Source: Podospora pseudoanserina
Taxonomy: Eukaryota; Ascomycota; Sordariomycetes; Sordariales; Podosporaceae
Reading direction: 5' to 3'
Length of the DNA: 64,000 nucleotides
Assembly (NCBI RefSeq): GCF_035222485.1
Contig: NC_085923.1
Span: forward strand, 1,922,001 to 1,986,000
The notes under the pieces were generated by a model, which was not told the DNA's origin, ran no database searches, and was given only the letters and a program-made list of their open reading frames with translations. Made by a program: the position numbers and the translations under genes. Each line of letters begins with the position of its first letter. The stretch's first letter is position 1. Below, in pieces: positions 55,004 through 64,000 of the stretch.

Positions 55004-58000
55004 ATGTTTTCTACCTTCACCGGTCAGTCGACCGGGAGACGTCGTAACGTCAACCTCAGTGGAAACACAGCACATAATCCATGGGCCGCTCCGGCAACAC
55101 TAGGTGCCTCCACCACCGTATCAAGAGCGGCAGCCGAACGCGAAAAGAGGCAGAGAGAAAAGGAGAAGCTCAGGGCTGCTGAGCGTATCCAGAGAGTATG
55201 GCGGGGCAGTCAGATTAGGCAACATCTCAGGGCCCAAGATCGCGCCGCCATCGACGACCTGTACCACCATAACCAAAACGACCTCGAAAGGAGATCCGCC
55301 AAAGCACTTCCCCTACTGCTGAGGTCCTTCCAAAGTAAGAACCACAATGACCGTCGACGAATGGTGTGGCTCTGTCGCGATCTTTGCAACTCGAGCCTCC
55401 ATTTGTTCCGGTCCCAGGGAGCGGAAGGATTTCAACTTGACAGGCTTGTTCGGAAGCTCACAGGCGCACTGCAGAAAGAATTAAATATGGGCCCTGATAT
55501 CCACGTTGTGCTCTCCGTACTTCTGGAAGTTATGGACCTTCGACCACAAGCTATTGGGCATGTTCTCGATCAATATTACAGGGTGATGGCTAATTACTGC
55601 AACCTTGCCCCGAGCTTGCAGCAGCCGTTTACGCTGCTCAGCCAGGCGGTCACAAAACCACTATCAGTGGGGACCTTCCCAGGTAAGAAGCTACATATTC
55701 TCTTGAGAACACGATTCTGATTGACTGACAATCGTCTAGAAGCATTCCTGAGCAAAGCCTATCATGCCTTTGCTTTTGACTTCTTGGCAACACCAGACTT
55801 GAACATGTTTGAGAGCAACCTCTACCTATTTTGTGCCGATATCGACCTAGACCGCCTCTCGGATACGCTCGCCTCTGAGAAGTTTGAGGCCACACAGTTA
55901 GACGTACCCAGAGCTAGATTGCTATGGCTTTTGGCGCACTTGATTGCACTTCAAGAGGCAAAGCAGCAGCAAAACGTACATGCCAGCTACCTCGGCGTCC
56001 TCTGCTCCCTTTTATCCGTCCTTTCAGACCAGATTCAGCTTGCAGCGGAACCGGTTGCCGATGCTGGGCTCGATGGTGAGGATGACGTGGCTCAGGGGAC
56101 CCTGCCGGCGTATGTCTCGGGTAAGCTAGCCTTGCTGACAACGTCGAGGGCCATTACTGGGCTGCTCGAGACTTCTGCTCCATTTTCCCTAGGCCACGAG
56201 TCAAGCTCACTTGGCGATGCTAGTCCCTATGCTGGCTATGTCCTGACATTGCTATCCTGCTTCCCCAACGCGAGCGAAGAAATTCGCATGCGTCTGTTCT
56301 ACTCGAATGTTCCGACAAGGACGGGTAGGGTGCCTGCGTTGGAATATTTGTGGCAGGTGATGAAGCGGACGGCGGTGTTTAGAAGCATCGCGTCCGAGTC
56401 GGAAGCCGCGTTGGGGATTCTCAAGTCGGCGCCGCAGACGTCGAATCTGCATGGGGAAAATGACTCGTGGCATCAGCAGTGGAGGACAATTTTGCTGTTT
56501 TTGGAGCTTTATGTGTTTGTGCTCAAGGTGACGGATGATGCCGACTTCTTTGCGATACTGGAGGGTGACAAGCCGGGGAATGGAACGGCTGGGGAGGATT
56601 TGCCGAGGACGAGGTCGAGTGGCTTGGACATGGAGAGTGTCAAGAAGCTGACGTTGTTTCTGAAGCACTTGGGGTTTGTGCTTTATTACAACATGGCTGA
56701 GTTGTTGGCTTCGTGGGCTTCGTCGAGGAATTTGAGGGGTCTGAGTAGGCCGTCGATGTTTGTGGTGACGGCGGGGGTGGGTTTGGATAAGGTGAGGGGG
56801 TTGGTCCTGGCGGCTATGAGGGGGTTGTACGAGCGGGATTCTCGGAGACCCTTTCTGCCCAAGGACCACTGGTTGATGACGGAGAAGTTTGATATGGCTG
56901 GGTTCAAGGAGGCGGTCGTGGTGGAGGCGGAGCGGCAGAGGGCGCTTGGGCATGCTGAGGGGGAGGAAGATGAGGGGATGGGTGAGGAGGAGGAGCATGA
57001 GCCAGAGGAACGGGATTGGCGGCATGGACCACATCGGACTGTGGGTCGACAAGCGCTGCTTGAGGCGCGACAGAAGCTAGCCGCGAGGGAACAGGCCCGG
57101 GCCAAGGTGGCACCGAAACTGGAGGTTCTGAAGAATCTTCCGTTTGTGGTTCCGTTTGACCAGCGGGTGATGATCTTTCGGCAGTTTATCACTCTTGACA
57201 AGCTGCGGAGGAGAAGTGGCCATGCGGACCCGGACAGCTGGCGCATGATGATGCTGGAGGCTGATCCCACCAGGAACTCATTGGCGAGGCACCAAGCCCT
57301 GATCAGGCGAGGGAGCTTGTTCCGGGATGCGCAGGGAAGTCTGTACCCGCTGGAAGAGGCAATCAAGGAGCCGGTGCAGATTACTTTTCTGGATCAATGG
57401 GGGATGCAAGAGGCGGGGATTGACGGGGGCGGAGTGACGAAGGAGTTCTTGACAAGTGTGATTGCCGAGATGCTGTCCGACACCAGCTTGTTCGTCGCCA
57501 ACAGCAAGAACGCATACTACCCAAACCCTCTGATAGTCGAGCAGTGGTTGGCTTTGGCGAGGAAGCGTGGTCTCAGCGAGTCTGAGACCAGGACCAAGTT
57601 GCTCAGACAGTATGAATTCGCCGGACGGCTCATTGGAAAATGCATGTATGAGGGGATCCTCATCAATGTCGTTTTTGCCGGTTTCTTCCTGCTCAAGTGG
57701 ACGACAGCGGATACCAAACAAGCCAGCCTGAATGATCTGAGAGAGCTGGACGAAGAGCTCTACCGGGGATTGCTGTTCTTGAAGAACAACGAAGACCAGG
57801 TGGACGACATGGGCTTGAACTTTGCCCTGGATGTCGACATTTCAACGCCAGAGGATAAGCAGCCCAATATTGTCTCTCGACCGCTCTGCCCCAACGGCAA
57901 TAACATTCCCGTCACGAAGGGGAACAGGTTAAAGTACATTGTCCAGCTGGCCAAGTACAAGCTCGCCCTGCAACCTTTTGCGCAGACGCAGGCTTTCCTT

Positions 58001-58447
58001 AAGGGTCTCAAGATGGTGATTGAGCCGGGGTGGCTGAGCATGTTCAACCAGAACGAGCTTCAGCGGCTGGTGGGCGGGGACAGCGGAGCGATCGATGTGG
58101 ATGATTTGAGGAGGAACACGGTGTACAGCGGGCCTTACCAGATTGGGGACGACGGTCAGGAGCACGAGACGGTGAAGCTGTTTTGGGAGGTAATGGAGGA
58201 GTTTGGGGACGAGGAGAGGAGGGAGGTGCTGCAGTATGTGACGAGCACGCCGAGGGCGCCGCTGCTGGGGTTCAGCCAGCTTTTTCCGAGGTTCACGATT
58301 GGGTATGGGGGGCAGGATGAGGACAGGCTGCCGAGCGCGAGTACGTGTATCAATTTGTTGAAGCTGCCGAGGTATAGTCGGAAGGGGGTGTTGAGGGAGA
58401 AGTTGTTGTATGCGGTGAAGAGTGGGGCGGGGTTTGATTTGAGTTGA
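55004..58447 (+). CDS. HUL5: HECT-type E3 ubiquitin ligase Hul5/UBE3C
   Basis: Two exons (55004-55682, 55740-58447; 57-nt intron) give 1128 residues. Hul5 extends ubiquitin chains on proteasome-bound and misfolded substrates. The N-terminus has a basic helix with an IQ motif at ~58-75 (AAERIQRVWRGSQIRQHL), as in UBE3C. The HECT domain occupies about the last 370 residues: PVQITFLDQWGMQEAGIDGGG marks its beginning, YEFAGRLIGKCMYEGI and VIEPGWLSMFNQNELQRLVGG follow, and the catalytic Cys is 1096 in SASTCINLLKLPRYS. The last residues GAGFDLS fit the conserved C-terminal tail. Start ATG 55004 follows a pyrimidine-rich leader. Confidence 0.95.
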
Positions 58448-58849
58448 TTGAGTTGAGCGATGGGGAAGGAGGGGGGAAGGAGGGGGGACTGGAAGCGGAT
58501 ATATTTAGAGGATTGTTAGAATATTGTGGGAATGGCATGAGGTTGTATATGAGGATATCATGGAGGTTGCGTGAGCCCCTGAGTGACGGGACTTGATACT
58601 AGCTATGGGATGTGCCCCACCTTGCGCAGCGGTTGACAGGCTCCACCAATGACGACAGCGGGGTAGTCCCCTATTGACCCCACCTTTAGCTTCCGCTCGC
58701 CGCTTGCTGCTTGCATGTCTCAGCCCGACTTTTATTCCTTTCCTAGCTTGACATTTCAAACTGGAACATAACAAGACTTTTGTCGAACGACTTGACACTC
58801 TGTTTTATTTAATATTTTGACAAAACTCTTCAACAACCGACCACAAAAA
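58448..58849. other. Short intergenic region, PTPA promoter
   Basis: About 400 bp. No feature beyond an AT-rich leader with TTTATTTAATATTT before the PTPA ATG. Confidence 0.5.
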
Positions 58850-60381
58850 ATGGAACCACCACCACCCCCTCCACCCTCAGCTACAGGAGCAGTCTCCCTC
58901 CCCAGGCTACCCATCCTTACCTCTGACGAGCTCTCCAAGAGAGCATTTGGGCCCCTGCAAAAGAGGATCAACTCTGGGGCTGACGTGTCGTTTTTCCTGA
59001 CGTCGAGGGCGTATAAAGAGTTGATGGTGTGGATTATGCAGTTGAATCACTCGCTTATTCCGAGACTGTCGCCCGATACTGCGAGACCGGTGTGTTTTCC
59101 GCTGGAACCGGGGAGAAGAGGGTGGAGCGAGCCGGTGAGAAGGTTAAGGGAAATGTTGGGGGGGTGCGAGGAGTTGATTTTGGAAGCACCACCCGAGGAG
59201 AACAAGAACAGGAGGTTTGGGAATGGGGCTTGTAGGGTCTGGCATGGGAAATTGGGGGAGAGGATTCAGGGGTGGATTGATGGGTTGGGTTTGGAGGTAG
59301 ATGGGGGGGTGAAGGAGGAGTTGAGGGGGTATTTCATGGGTGCTTGGGGGGATAAAGGACGACTTGACTATGGAACGGGCCATGAGCTGAGCTTTTTGGC
59401 GTTTCTGGGCGGGTTGTGGAAGGTGGGGTTTTTCGGGGGGGGGGAGGAAAAAGAAGGGGAAAGGGAGAGGGAGGTTGTGATTGGGGTTGTCGAGATGTAT
59501 GTTTTTGTCTTGAGAATAAGAACGGCAGGAGAGGCTAACGTGAAATAGGTATTTGGAGGTGGTGAGGAAGTTGATAACGACTTACACGCTTGAACCGGCG
59601 GGATCGCATGGGGTGTGGGGGTTGGATGACCACAGTTTTGTGCCTTATATTTTTGGGTCGGCGCAGTTTACGAAACCGATTTTGGGGAGTAGGACGGAGG
59701 CTACGCCGGTGGAGGGGTCATGTCCGGGGGCGCCGAAGCCGGCGAGTGCGGTTGATAAACAGACGGTGGAGGATTACAGAAGGAGTAATATGTACTTTGG
59801 GGCGATTGGGTTCATCTACGATGTGAAGAGGGGGCCTTTTTGGGAGCATAGCCCGATGCTGTTTGATATTAGTGGGATTAAGGATGGGTGGGGGAAGATT
59901 AATAAGGGGATGGTGAAGATGTATCGGGCCGAGGTGCTGGGGAAGTTTCCGGTGGTGCAGCATTTTGGGTTTGGGGGGTTGTGGGCGTGGGAGGTGGACC
60001 CGGAGATGGTCGGGGAGAGGAGTGTGCATTTGCAGAGTCAGCCGGTGCAAAATCAAGCACAGAGTTTGGGGCAGGGCGGAGGGGAGGTGGGGACGAAGGC
60101 TCCGTGGGCGAGGGAGCTATGGGGGCATGTCTGGCGGGCAGGTGAGTATGCCTAGGCCGATGGATGGGGGGGTGATGGCGCCGACGGGGTTTCCGGGGCG
60201 GCAACCTGGGATGGGGACGCCGACTGGGCTTCCAGGGAGAGGACAGGTGCCGACGCCGAGGGGCGGGATACCGAATACTGGACCGATGGAACAGACGAGT
60301 TTTCCGCGGGGAGGGGGGATGCAAGATAGGGTTGGGGGGAATCAGTTTAGTGTCACCAAGGCTCCTTGGGCGAAGGACTGA
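58850..60381 (+). CDS. Protein phosphatase 2A activator PTPA (Rrd family)
   Basis: PTPA is a peptidyl-prolyl isomerase that reactivates PP2A catalytic subunits. Exon 1 (58850-59496) and a 52-nt intron (GTATGT...ATAG) join VVEM to [28 protein letters not shown], a hallmark block. FGSAQF and [27 protein letters not shown] follow. The 3' end is uncertain. Read straight through, the frame stops at 60153 (417 residues). A second intron at 60142-60235 (donor GTGAGTATG, acceptor TTCCAG) gives 461 residues ending in TKAPWAKD. A third option is that a 1-base indel near 60105-60115 hides a continuous frame: [16 protein letters not shown] just upstream is coding-like in the frame used after the intron. 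The N-terminus starts with a Pro run (MEPPPPPPP). Confidence 0.88.
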
Positions 60382-60434
60382 GCATGAAAGAGGTTGTTTT
60401 GTTATGCTGTATACGAGATACCCGATTAAATATG
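60382..60434. other. PTPA 3' flank up to the inserted element
   Basis: About 50 bp. It ends with the left copy of the TAAATATG target duplication (60427-60434). Confidence 0.6.
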
Positions 60435-60806
60435 GAGAGAACCTTACGGAGCCCCTTATTTATCTCATCAGTACCCCCACCCTACCTATTAATTTACCTT
60501 TCCTATAATATAGTTAAAAGCCTTAAAAGAAAAATAATAAGCGTTTAATTCGTCTTCAAGGGCCTTTAAATTATTTTTAATAGCCTTCAAACTATCTTTT
60601 AGAGCCTTTCAATTATCTTTTAAGCCCTTTAACTATCTTTTAAAGCCTCATAACCATCTTTTATCGTCTTTTAACTATCTTTTAGAGCCTATTATATACC
60701 TTTCAACTCTAAATATTCATGCTTTACAATATAGTTAAATCCTATTTTAAGTGGAGGGTTGGGGGGTGTTGGTAAGATAAATAGGGGGCTTCGTGTAGGT
60801 TCTCTC
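60435..60806. mobile_element. MITE with TIRs, 8-bp target duplication and internal 21-bp repeats (locus C)
   Basis: A 372-bp element. Both ends begin GAGAGAACCT when read inward, and the imperfect inverted repeat continues for about 60 bp (left GGAGCCCCTTATTTATCT, right CGAAGCCCCCTATTTATCT, then a C-rich patch). A perfect 8-bp direct repeat TAAATATG abuts both ends (60427-60434, 60807-60814), as after transposase-mediated insertion. The centre (~60560-60690) is a tandem array of about six 20-21-bp units with core AACTATCTTTTA. No protein is encoded, so mobility would need a transposase in trans. An 8-bp duplication is typical of hAT elements, but superfamily is unproven. It lies between the PTPA stop and the GH125 stop. 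Confidence 0.85.
60560..60700. repeat. 21-bp tandem array inside the MITE
   Basis: Units such as GCCTTCAAACTATCTTTTAG and GTCTTTTAACTATCTTTTAG follow each other at 20-21-bp steps with a few substitutions. The same unit appears at 6868-7010 and 14104-14323. Confidence 0.8.
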
Positions 60807-60820
60807 TAAATATGTACAAG

Positions 60821-62546
60821 TTATTGATAACTCCTCGCTAGCAAATGCGGCTTCCGTTTGTTGACATCAAGAATCAACTGACCAAACAGTCCATTCGCCC
60901 AGGAGAACCAGTGACGAGTCCAGACGCTGACGCTGTGAGTGTTGACGCTCTCGTGCATGAGACCCAACCCGTCTGTCGACGACAGGAGCTGTTTGATACA
61001 GCTGTAAATCTCGTCGTCGTCATCACTGGTGAGAGCCTGGACGATGAGACCCATGGGCCATGCCATCCCCGGACCGATATGTGGCCCTCCCGTTCTGTTT
61101 TTCGTTTCGTCAGCCACAAAACTGTCACACCGCCGGAGCAGAGATTCATATGCACACTCACGCATTCAAAACCGGCCCAAACATGTAGTAAGGGTTCATC
61201 TGACTCAGCGCAAACCTCCTCGTCCGCTGGTACGTCTCGTCTCTTCGGTCGAGGTAGCCGCCTAGCAAAGGGGCGGAGAGTAAACTGGGGATGTTGGCGT
61301 CGTCCATCAGGCTGTGGGAGCCATAGCCGTCGACTTCGTAGGCGTAGATCCTGCCGTACAGTCTGTGATCTATTCTCCCGTGATCCTCTATCCCGGCTCT
61401 GATCTCCGCTGCCAACTTGGATATTTTTTTGGATGTTGAGGGGGAGATGGGGGAGATGTATGGGGATAGGAGGGAGAGGTAGGAGGAGAACATCATGTTT
61501 CCGGGGATGAAACCCTGGTAGGTACACGCGTCATCGCTAGGGCGGAAGGCACTCCTGACTAGGTTGGTACCAGGGTGAAAAGGCGGACCGGAGCCGGCGT
61601 TGGGGAGGGTTTCGGTTGAGGTTGTGGTTAGGCGTTGGAATTGGTAGGGGGCGTAGGACACCGTGCCGGTGCGGGAGTAAGTTCCGGTTTGGAGGTCGGT
61701 GGTGATCGAGAGGATTCTCTTGAGGGCGGGGAGGAGGTTGAGGGAGGTGGTGAGGAAGGGGGTGTCGGAGGTTTGGGTGAGGTAGGTGTGGATGAGGGAG
61801 AGGAAGGAGGCTAGGGAGTCGAGTTCGTATTTACATTCGTGGACGGTTTTGGGGGAGCCTGGTGAGGAGGGGAGGGGTGGGTAGATGTGATCGGTTGGGG
61901 AGTCGTCTGACTGGGGAGGGGGGATGAGGGATTCTGGGGGGGCGAGGAAAGCGTTGCAGTGGGGGGCTGTGAGGATGTAGCGGGCCTGGAGGTTGATGAG
62001 GCCGCGGTAGAGGGAGGCGAGGGAGGAGGTGGAGTTGGAGGGGGTGAGGAGGGGGGAATAGGAGGTTAGTTGGTGGGCTGAGTCGCGGAGCCACATGGCG
62101 GGGATGTCGCCAGTGGTTATGAAGGTGAGTTCTTCTTCTGGGTCGTTGTTTCCTGTCGGCTTGGGGGTTGGGTCTGGGCTGTTGATGTCTGTGGGGAGAT
62201 AGCTGGAGGCATTCCTCCAGCTGAGTCCCTTCCAGGTTATGGCTGTGTCGAGGGTGTTGGGGAAGCAATTCTCAAACAGACGGAACAAGTCTGGGTCTTT
62301 GATGACTTGTTTCATGGAGATGATGGTATCTTCCACCTCTGGGAGGGTAAATGTTCGACATGATGGGCGTGGTCTTTGATAAGAGAGCTTGTAACGACCT
62401 GTTGACTTTGGTTCATGATGGGTGGAGGAATAGCCAGAGTAATCGGGGCAACTTGGAGGTTCTGGTTCAAGGGTGAGCTGAGCTCTGGGTGGTTGAGCTC
62501 GGGCAAGCACAGCAAGAGTATGAACAAAGAGAATAGATGCCCTCAT
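60821..62546 (-). CDS. Secreted GH125 exo-alpha-1,6-mannosidase
   Basis: Two exons (62546-61162, 61094-60821; 67-nt intron, donor GTGAGT, acceptor ACAG) give 552 residues. GH125 enzymes are metal-independent and remove alpha-1,6-linked mannose from glycans. A signal peptide is visible (MRASILFVHTLAVLARAQ), so the protein is likely secreted or in the secretory path. Family blocks: GDIPAMWLRDSAHQLTSY, STFRPSDD-like RSAFRPSDDACTYQGFIPGNMMFS, YEVDGYGSHSLMDDANIPSLL, and after the splice TGGPHIGPGMAWPMGLIVQALTS. The C-terminal NTHSVSVWTRHWFSWANGLFGQLIL is also conserved. The stop codon lies only 6 bp from the MITE target duplication, so its 3' UTR probably runs into the element. Confidence 0.92.
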
Positions 62547-62979
62547 CTTGGGCCAAACAGACGATAGAAGAAAGACATGTTCACTTGAACATTCGCGTGA
62601 GCTACACTTGGGGGTGGACTAGCATAAATGTCAATGATAAGAATGCCCAGGTTATGCAAGGGAACATCATCTAGAGTATTGGGATATTTTCAGAGACATA
62701 GACCCCAATTCAGCTCTGCAGCGGGCGGCAGTTGCGTTCCGTGGACGACATGACAGCGGAAAAAGATCTGGCTGAATGAAGAACCTCTTGGCTTTGCGGG
62801 AGAGCACCTGATTTGGGGAAGCTGAAGAAAAGATGGTGGAGGGGAATATGTTGCACTGTGTGTAACCGCACAAAAACACACTGTCACTGACATGTGTTCC
62901 TGCAGGCTGACATCGTGGCCGTTGAGGCATAGTGGGTGGACACGTCAAGTCAGATTCCACTCTCACTTGCATCCAACAA
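62547..62979. other. GH125 promoter region
   Basis: About 430 bp between the GH125 start and the tRNA gene. No gene is seen. Confidence 0.5.
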
Positions 62980-63051
62980 GCGGCCATGGTGTAGTGGTTA
63001 GCATTAATGCCTTCCAAGCATTAGAGTCGGGTTCGATTCCCGATGGCCGCA
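62980..63051 (+). tRNA. tRNA-Gly, anticodon UCC
   Basis: A 72-nt cloverleaf. Acceptor GCGGCCA pairs fully with TGGCCGC, with discriminator A. Anticodon stem AATGC/GCATT holds loop CTTCCAA with anticodon TCC. T-arm TCGGG/CCCGA holds TTCGATT. The A box (TGGTGTAGTGG) and B box (GTTCGATTCC) are intact. No intron. It decodes GGA. Confidence 0.97.
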
Positions 63052-63754
63052 TTCAAGGACACTTCTCTGCTGTCAACTACAGTGTGAGTAGTTACCAATA
63101 ACTTTTGTTTCCTTGAGCCCCTACCATTTTTGGATGATTTTTGGGATGGCTTGGCGGTGAGGTTCAAGGTTGAGATGACATGTTGCTTTGGGACAGAGAA
63201 CCCCTCTATTTTCTTGCATCTACACACATTTTCGACCCATTTTCCTTCTATTTTTGTTTCACAAGAGCACACGATACACGCCACAATTGACAGCTCTCCC
63301 CTCCCCTCTTCCAAGAACAAATGCCATGATCAACCCCGCATCATCCACACGGGAAATCTTCTGTGCATTTTCCGGGGGCGGCTCGTTCTGGACGGCGGAT
63401 TATCGGCATCCTTGCAGAACTTGGCATCGGATAATCTGCAGGGCGTCCCCTGTATTGGCTTGGCTGCCACTGTCTGGGGTCTTGGGGGCGGTTTGAGAGG
63501 CGGGAGGACAAGCTCCTGCAAAGCAGACTCTTGGACGTCTTGTCAAGTGGCCTTTTGAAGGGTCTTTTTCTTGAGCTTGCCATCATGAGTGTATCATGAG
63601 GACCGTCTCTGTTTGTTTTGTTTCGGCCTTTTCTCATCTGACTATGACGCTGTTTTGATGTCAACGACAAACAACACGATGTGCTTGCGGCATTGATTGC
63701 TTACCAACTCGATTTCAGGATATCAAGGGGGAGTTAACAGGTTGCGGTATCTTT
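63052..63754. other. Intergenic region downstream of tRNA-Gly
   Basis: About 700 bp. Short T runs after the tRNA (63125-63132) could terminate Pol III. No gene is seen before the partial membrane protein. Confidence 0.5.
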
Positions 63755-64000
63755 ATGGAATCAAAGATGAGGAGAGCTGAAGAGAGCTCACCATTTCGCA
63801 AGCCGTTCAGCATGGCGGCTGCTCCGTTACGTTTTAGGGGGATGCCCCGGAGGAGTCGCTTTTTGGTGTACGCGTTGGTGTTTATCAGTTTCTTGTATCT
63901 GATACCGAGGATGCACTTGGGTATGGGCGGGACATTGTTGTTTTTCTTGATATCTCCCGAGGCTGCTGGACCTTATGGGGGTGGACACAAGGTTGATATA
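63755..64000 (+). CDS. N-terminus of a type II membrane protein (partial)
   Basis: An open frame runs from ATG 63755 (MESKMRRAEESSPFRKPF) past the window edge, with a second ATG at 63812. It encodes a short basic tail followed by a single hydrophobic segment (RFLVYALVFISFLYLIP) and a second mildly hydrophobic stretch (GGTLLFFLISPEAAG). This layout is that of Golgi glycosyltransferases and similar type II proteins, but too little is visible to name a family. Codons are G-ending as in neighbouring genes. Confidence 0.55.
   Translation, partial: MESKMRRAEESSPFRKPFSMAAAPLRFRGMPRRSRFLVYALVFISFLYLIPRMHLGMGGTLLFFLISPEAAGPYGGGHKVDI

Noticed and set aside
1-64000. CRISPR array, LTR element or virus-derived sequence
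   Set aside because: No regularly spaced repeat-spacer pattern, no long terminal repeats and no capsid, polymerase or integrase motifs were seen on either strand.

Overview
The window reads as nuclear DNA of a filamentous ascomycete, most likely a Sordariomycete and plausibly a member of the Sordariales. The supporting signs are many short introns of about 52-94 nt with GT(A/G)NGT donors, branch motifs of the CTAAC or CTGAC type and AG acceptors. Genes are dense on both strands, codons are rich in G or C at the third position, and the gene content is typical of Pezizomycotina: a type III polyketide synthase, a cytochrome P450, a nitronate monooxygenase, GH125, and SET, F-box and TCO89-like proteins. 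The assignment is inferred from gene content and architecture, not from a database match. Exon joins were built by hand. Except where stated, every multi-exon model closes in frame from ATG to stop.

Layout. 0-6.6 kb: the 3' end of an unidentified low-complexity gene, a small Cys/His plus coiled-coil protein, RAD4/XPC, and a convergent small SET-domain gene that carries an apparent frameshift. 7.2-11.3 kb: a P450 and an F-box/propeller protein, transcribed divergently. 12.5-16.4 kb: fructose-1,6-bisphosphatase and a thiolase with a PTS2-like signal. 17.4-25.3 kb: a TCO89-like TORC1 protein, a universal stress protein and mitochondrial ribosomal protein uS7m. 28 kb: a 97-residue double-stranded-RNA-binding protein, followed by about 4.5 kb without a supportable gene. 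32.9-38.6 kb: nitronate monooxygenase, PEX11 and the type III polyketide synthase. 39.9-49.4 kb: a two-TM coiled-coil membrane protein, a degenerate tRNA-like locus beside a 59-nt homopolymer, SPF30, BFR2/AATF, IND1/NUBPL and a four-TM orphan. 50.7-60.4 kb: PAB1, HUL5 and PTPA. 60.4-64 kb: a small inverted-repeat transposon, secreted GH125, tRNA-Gly(UCC) and the start of a type II membrane protein.

How the genes relate. Most are unlinked housekeeping functions: DNA repair, gluconeogenesis, ribosome assembly, splicing, mRNA binding and ubiquitin transfer. Three have or may have a peroxisomal connection: thiolase, PEX11 and a nitronate monooxygenase ending in PKL. Two share a 386-bp divergent promoter (BFR2 and IND1). 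I see no convincing biosynthetic gene cluster around the polyketide synthase or the P450.

The most unusual signal is a family of short AT-rich elements built from a repeat of about 21 bp (core AACTATCTTTTAAAGGCCT) at three places: 6.87-7.01, 14.10-14.32 and 60.43-60.81 kb. The third is a complete MITE-like element with matching terminal inverted repeats and a perfect 8-bp target duplication. Several genes (SET, TCO89-like, PTPA, two-TM protein) show apparent coding breaks or frame changes, which may be assembly indels, recent mutations or unrecognised splicing.
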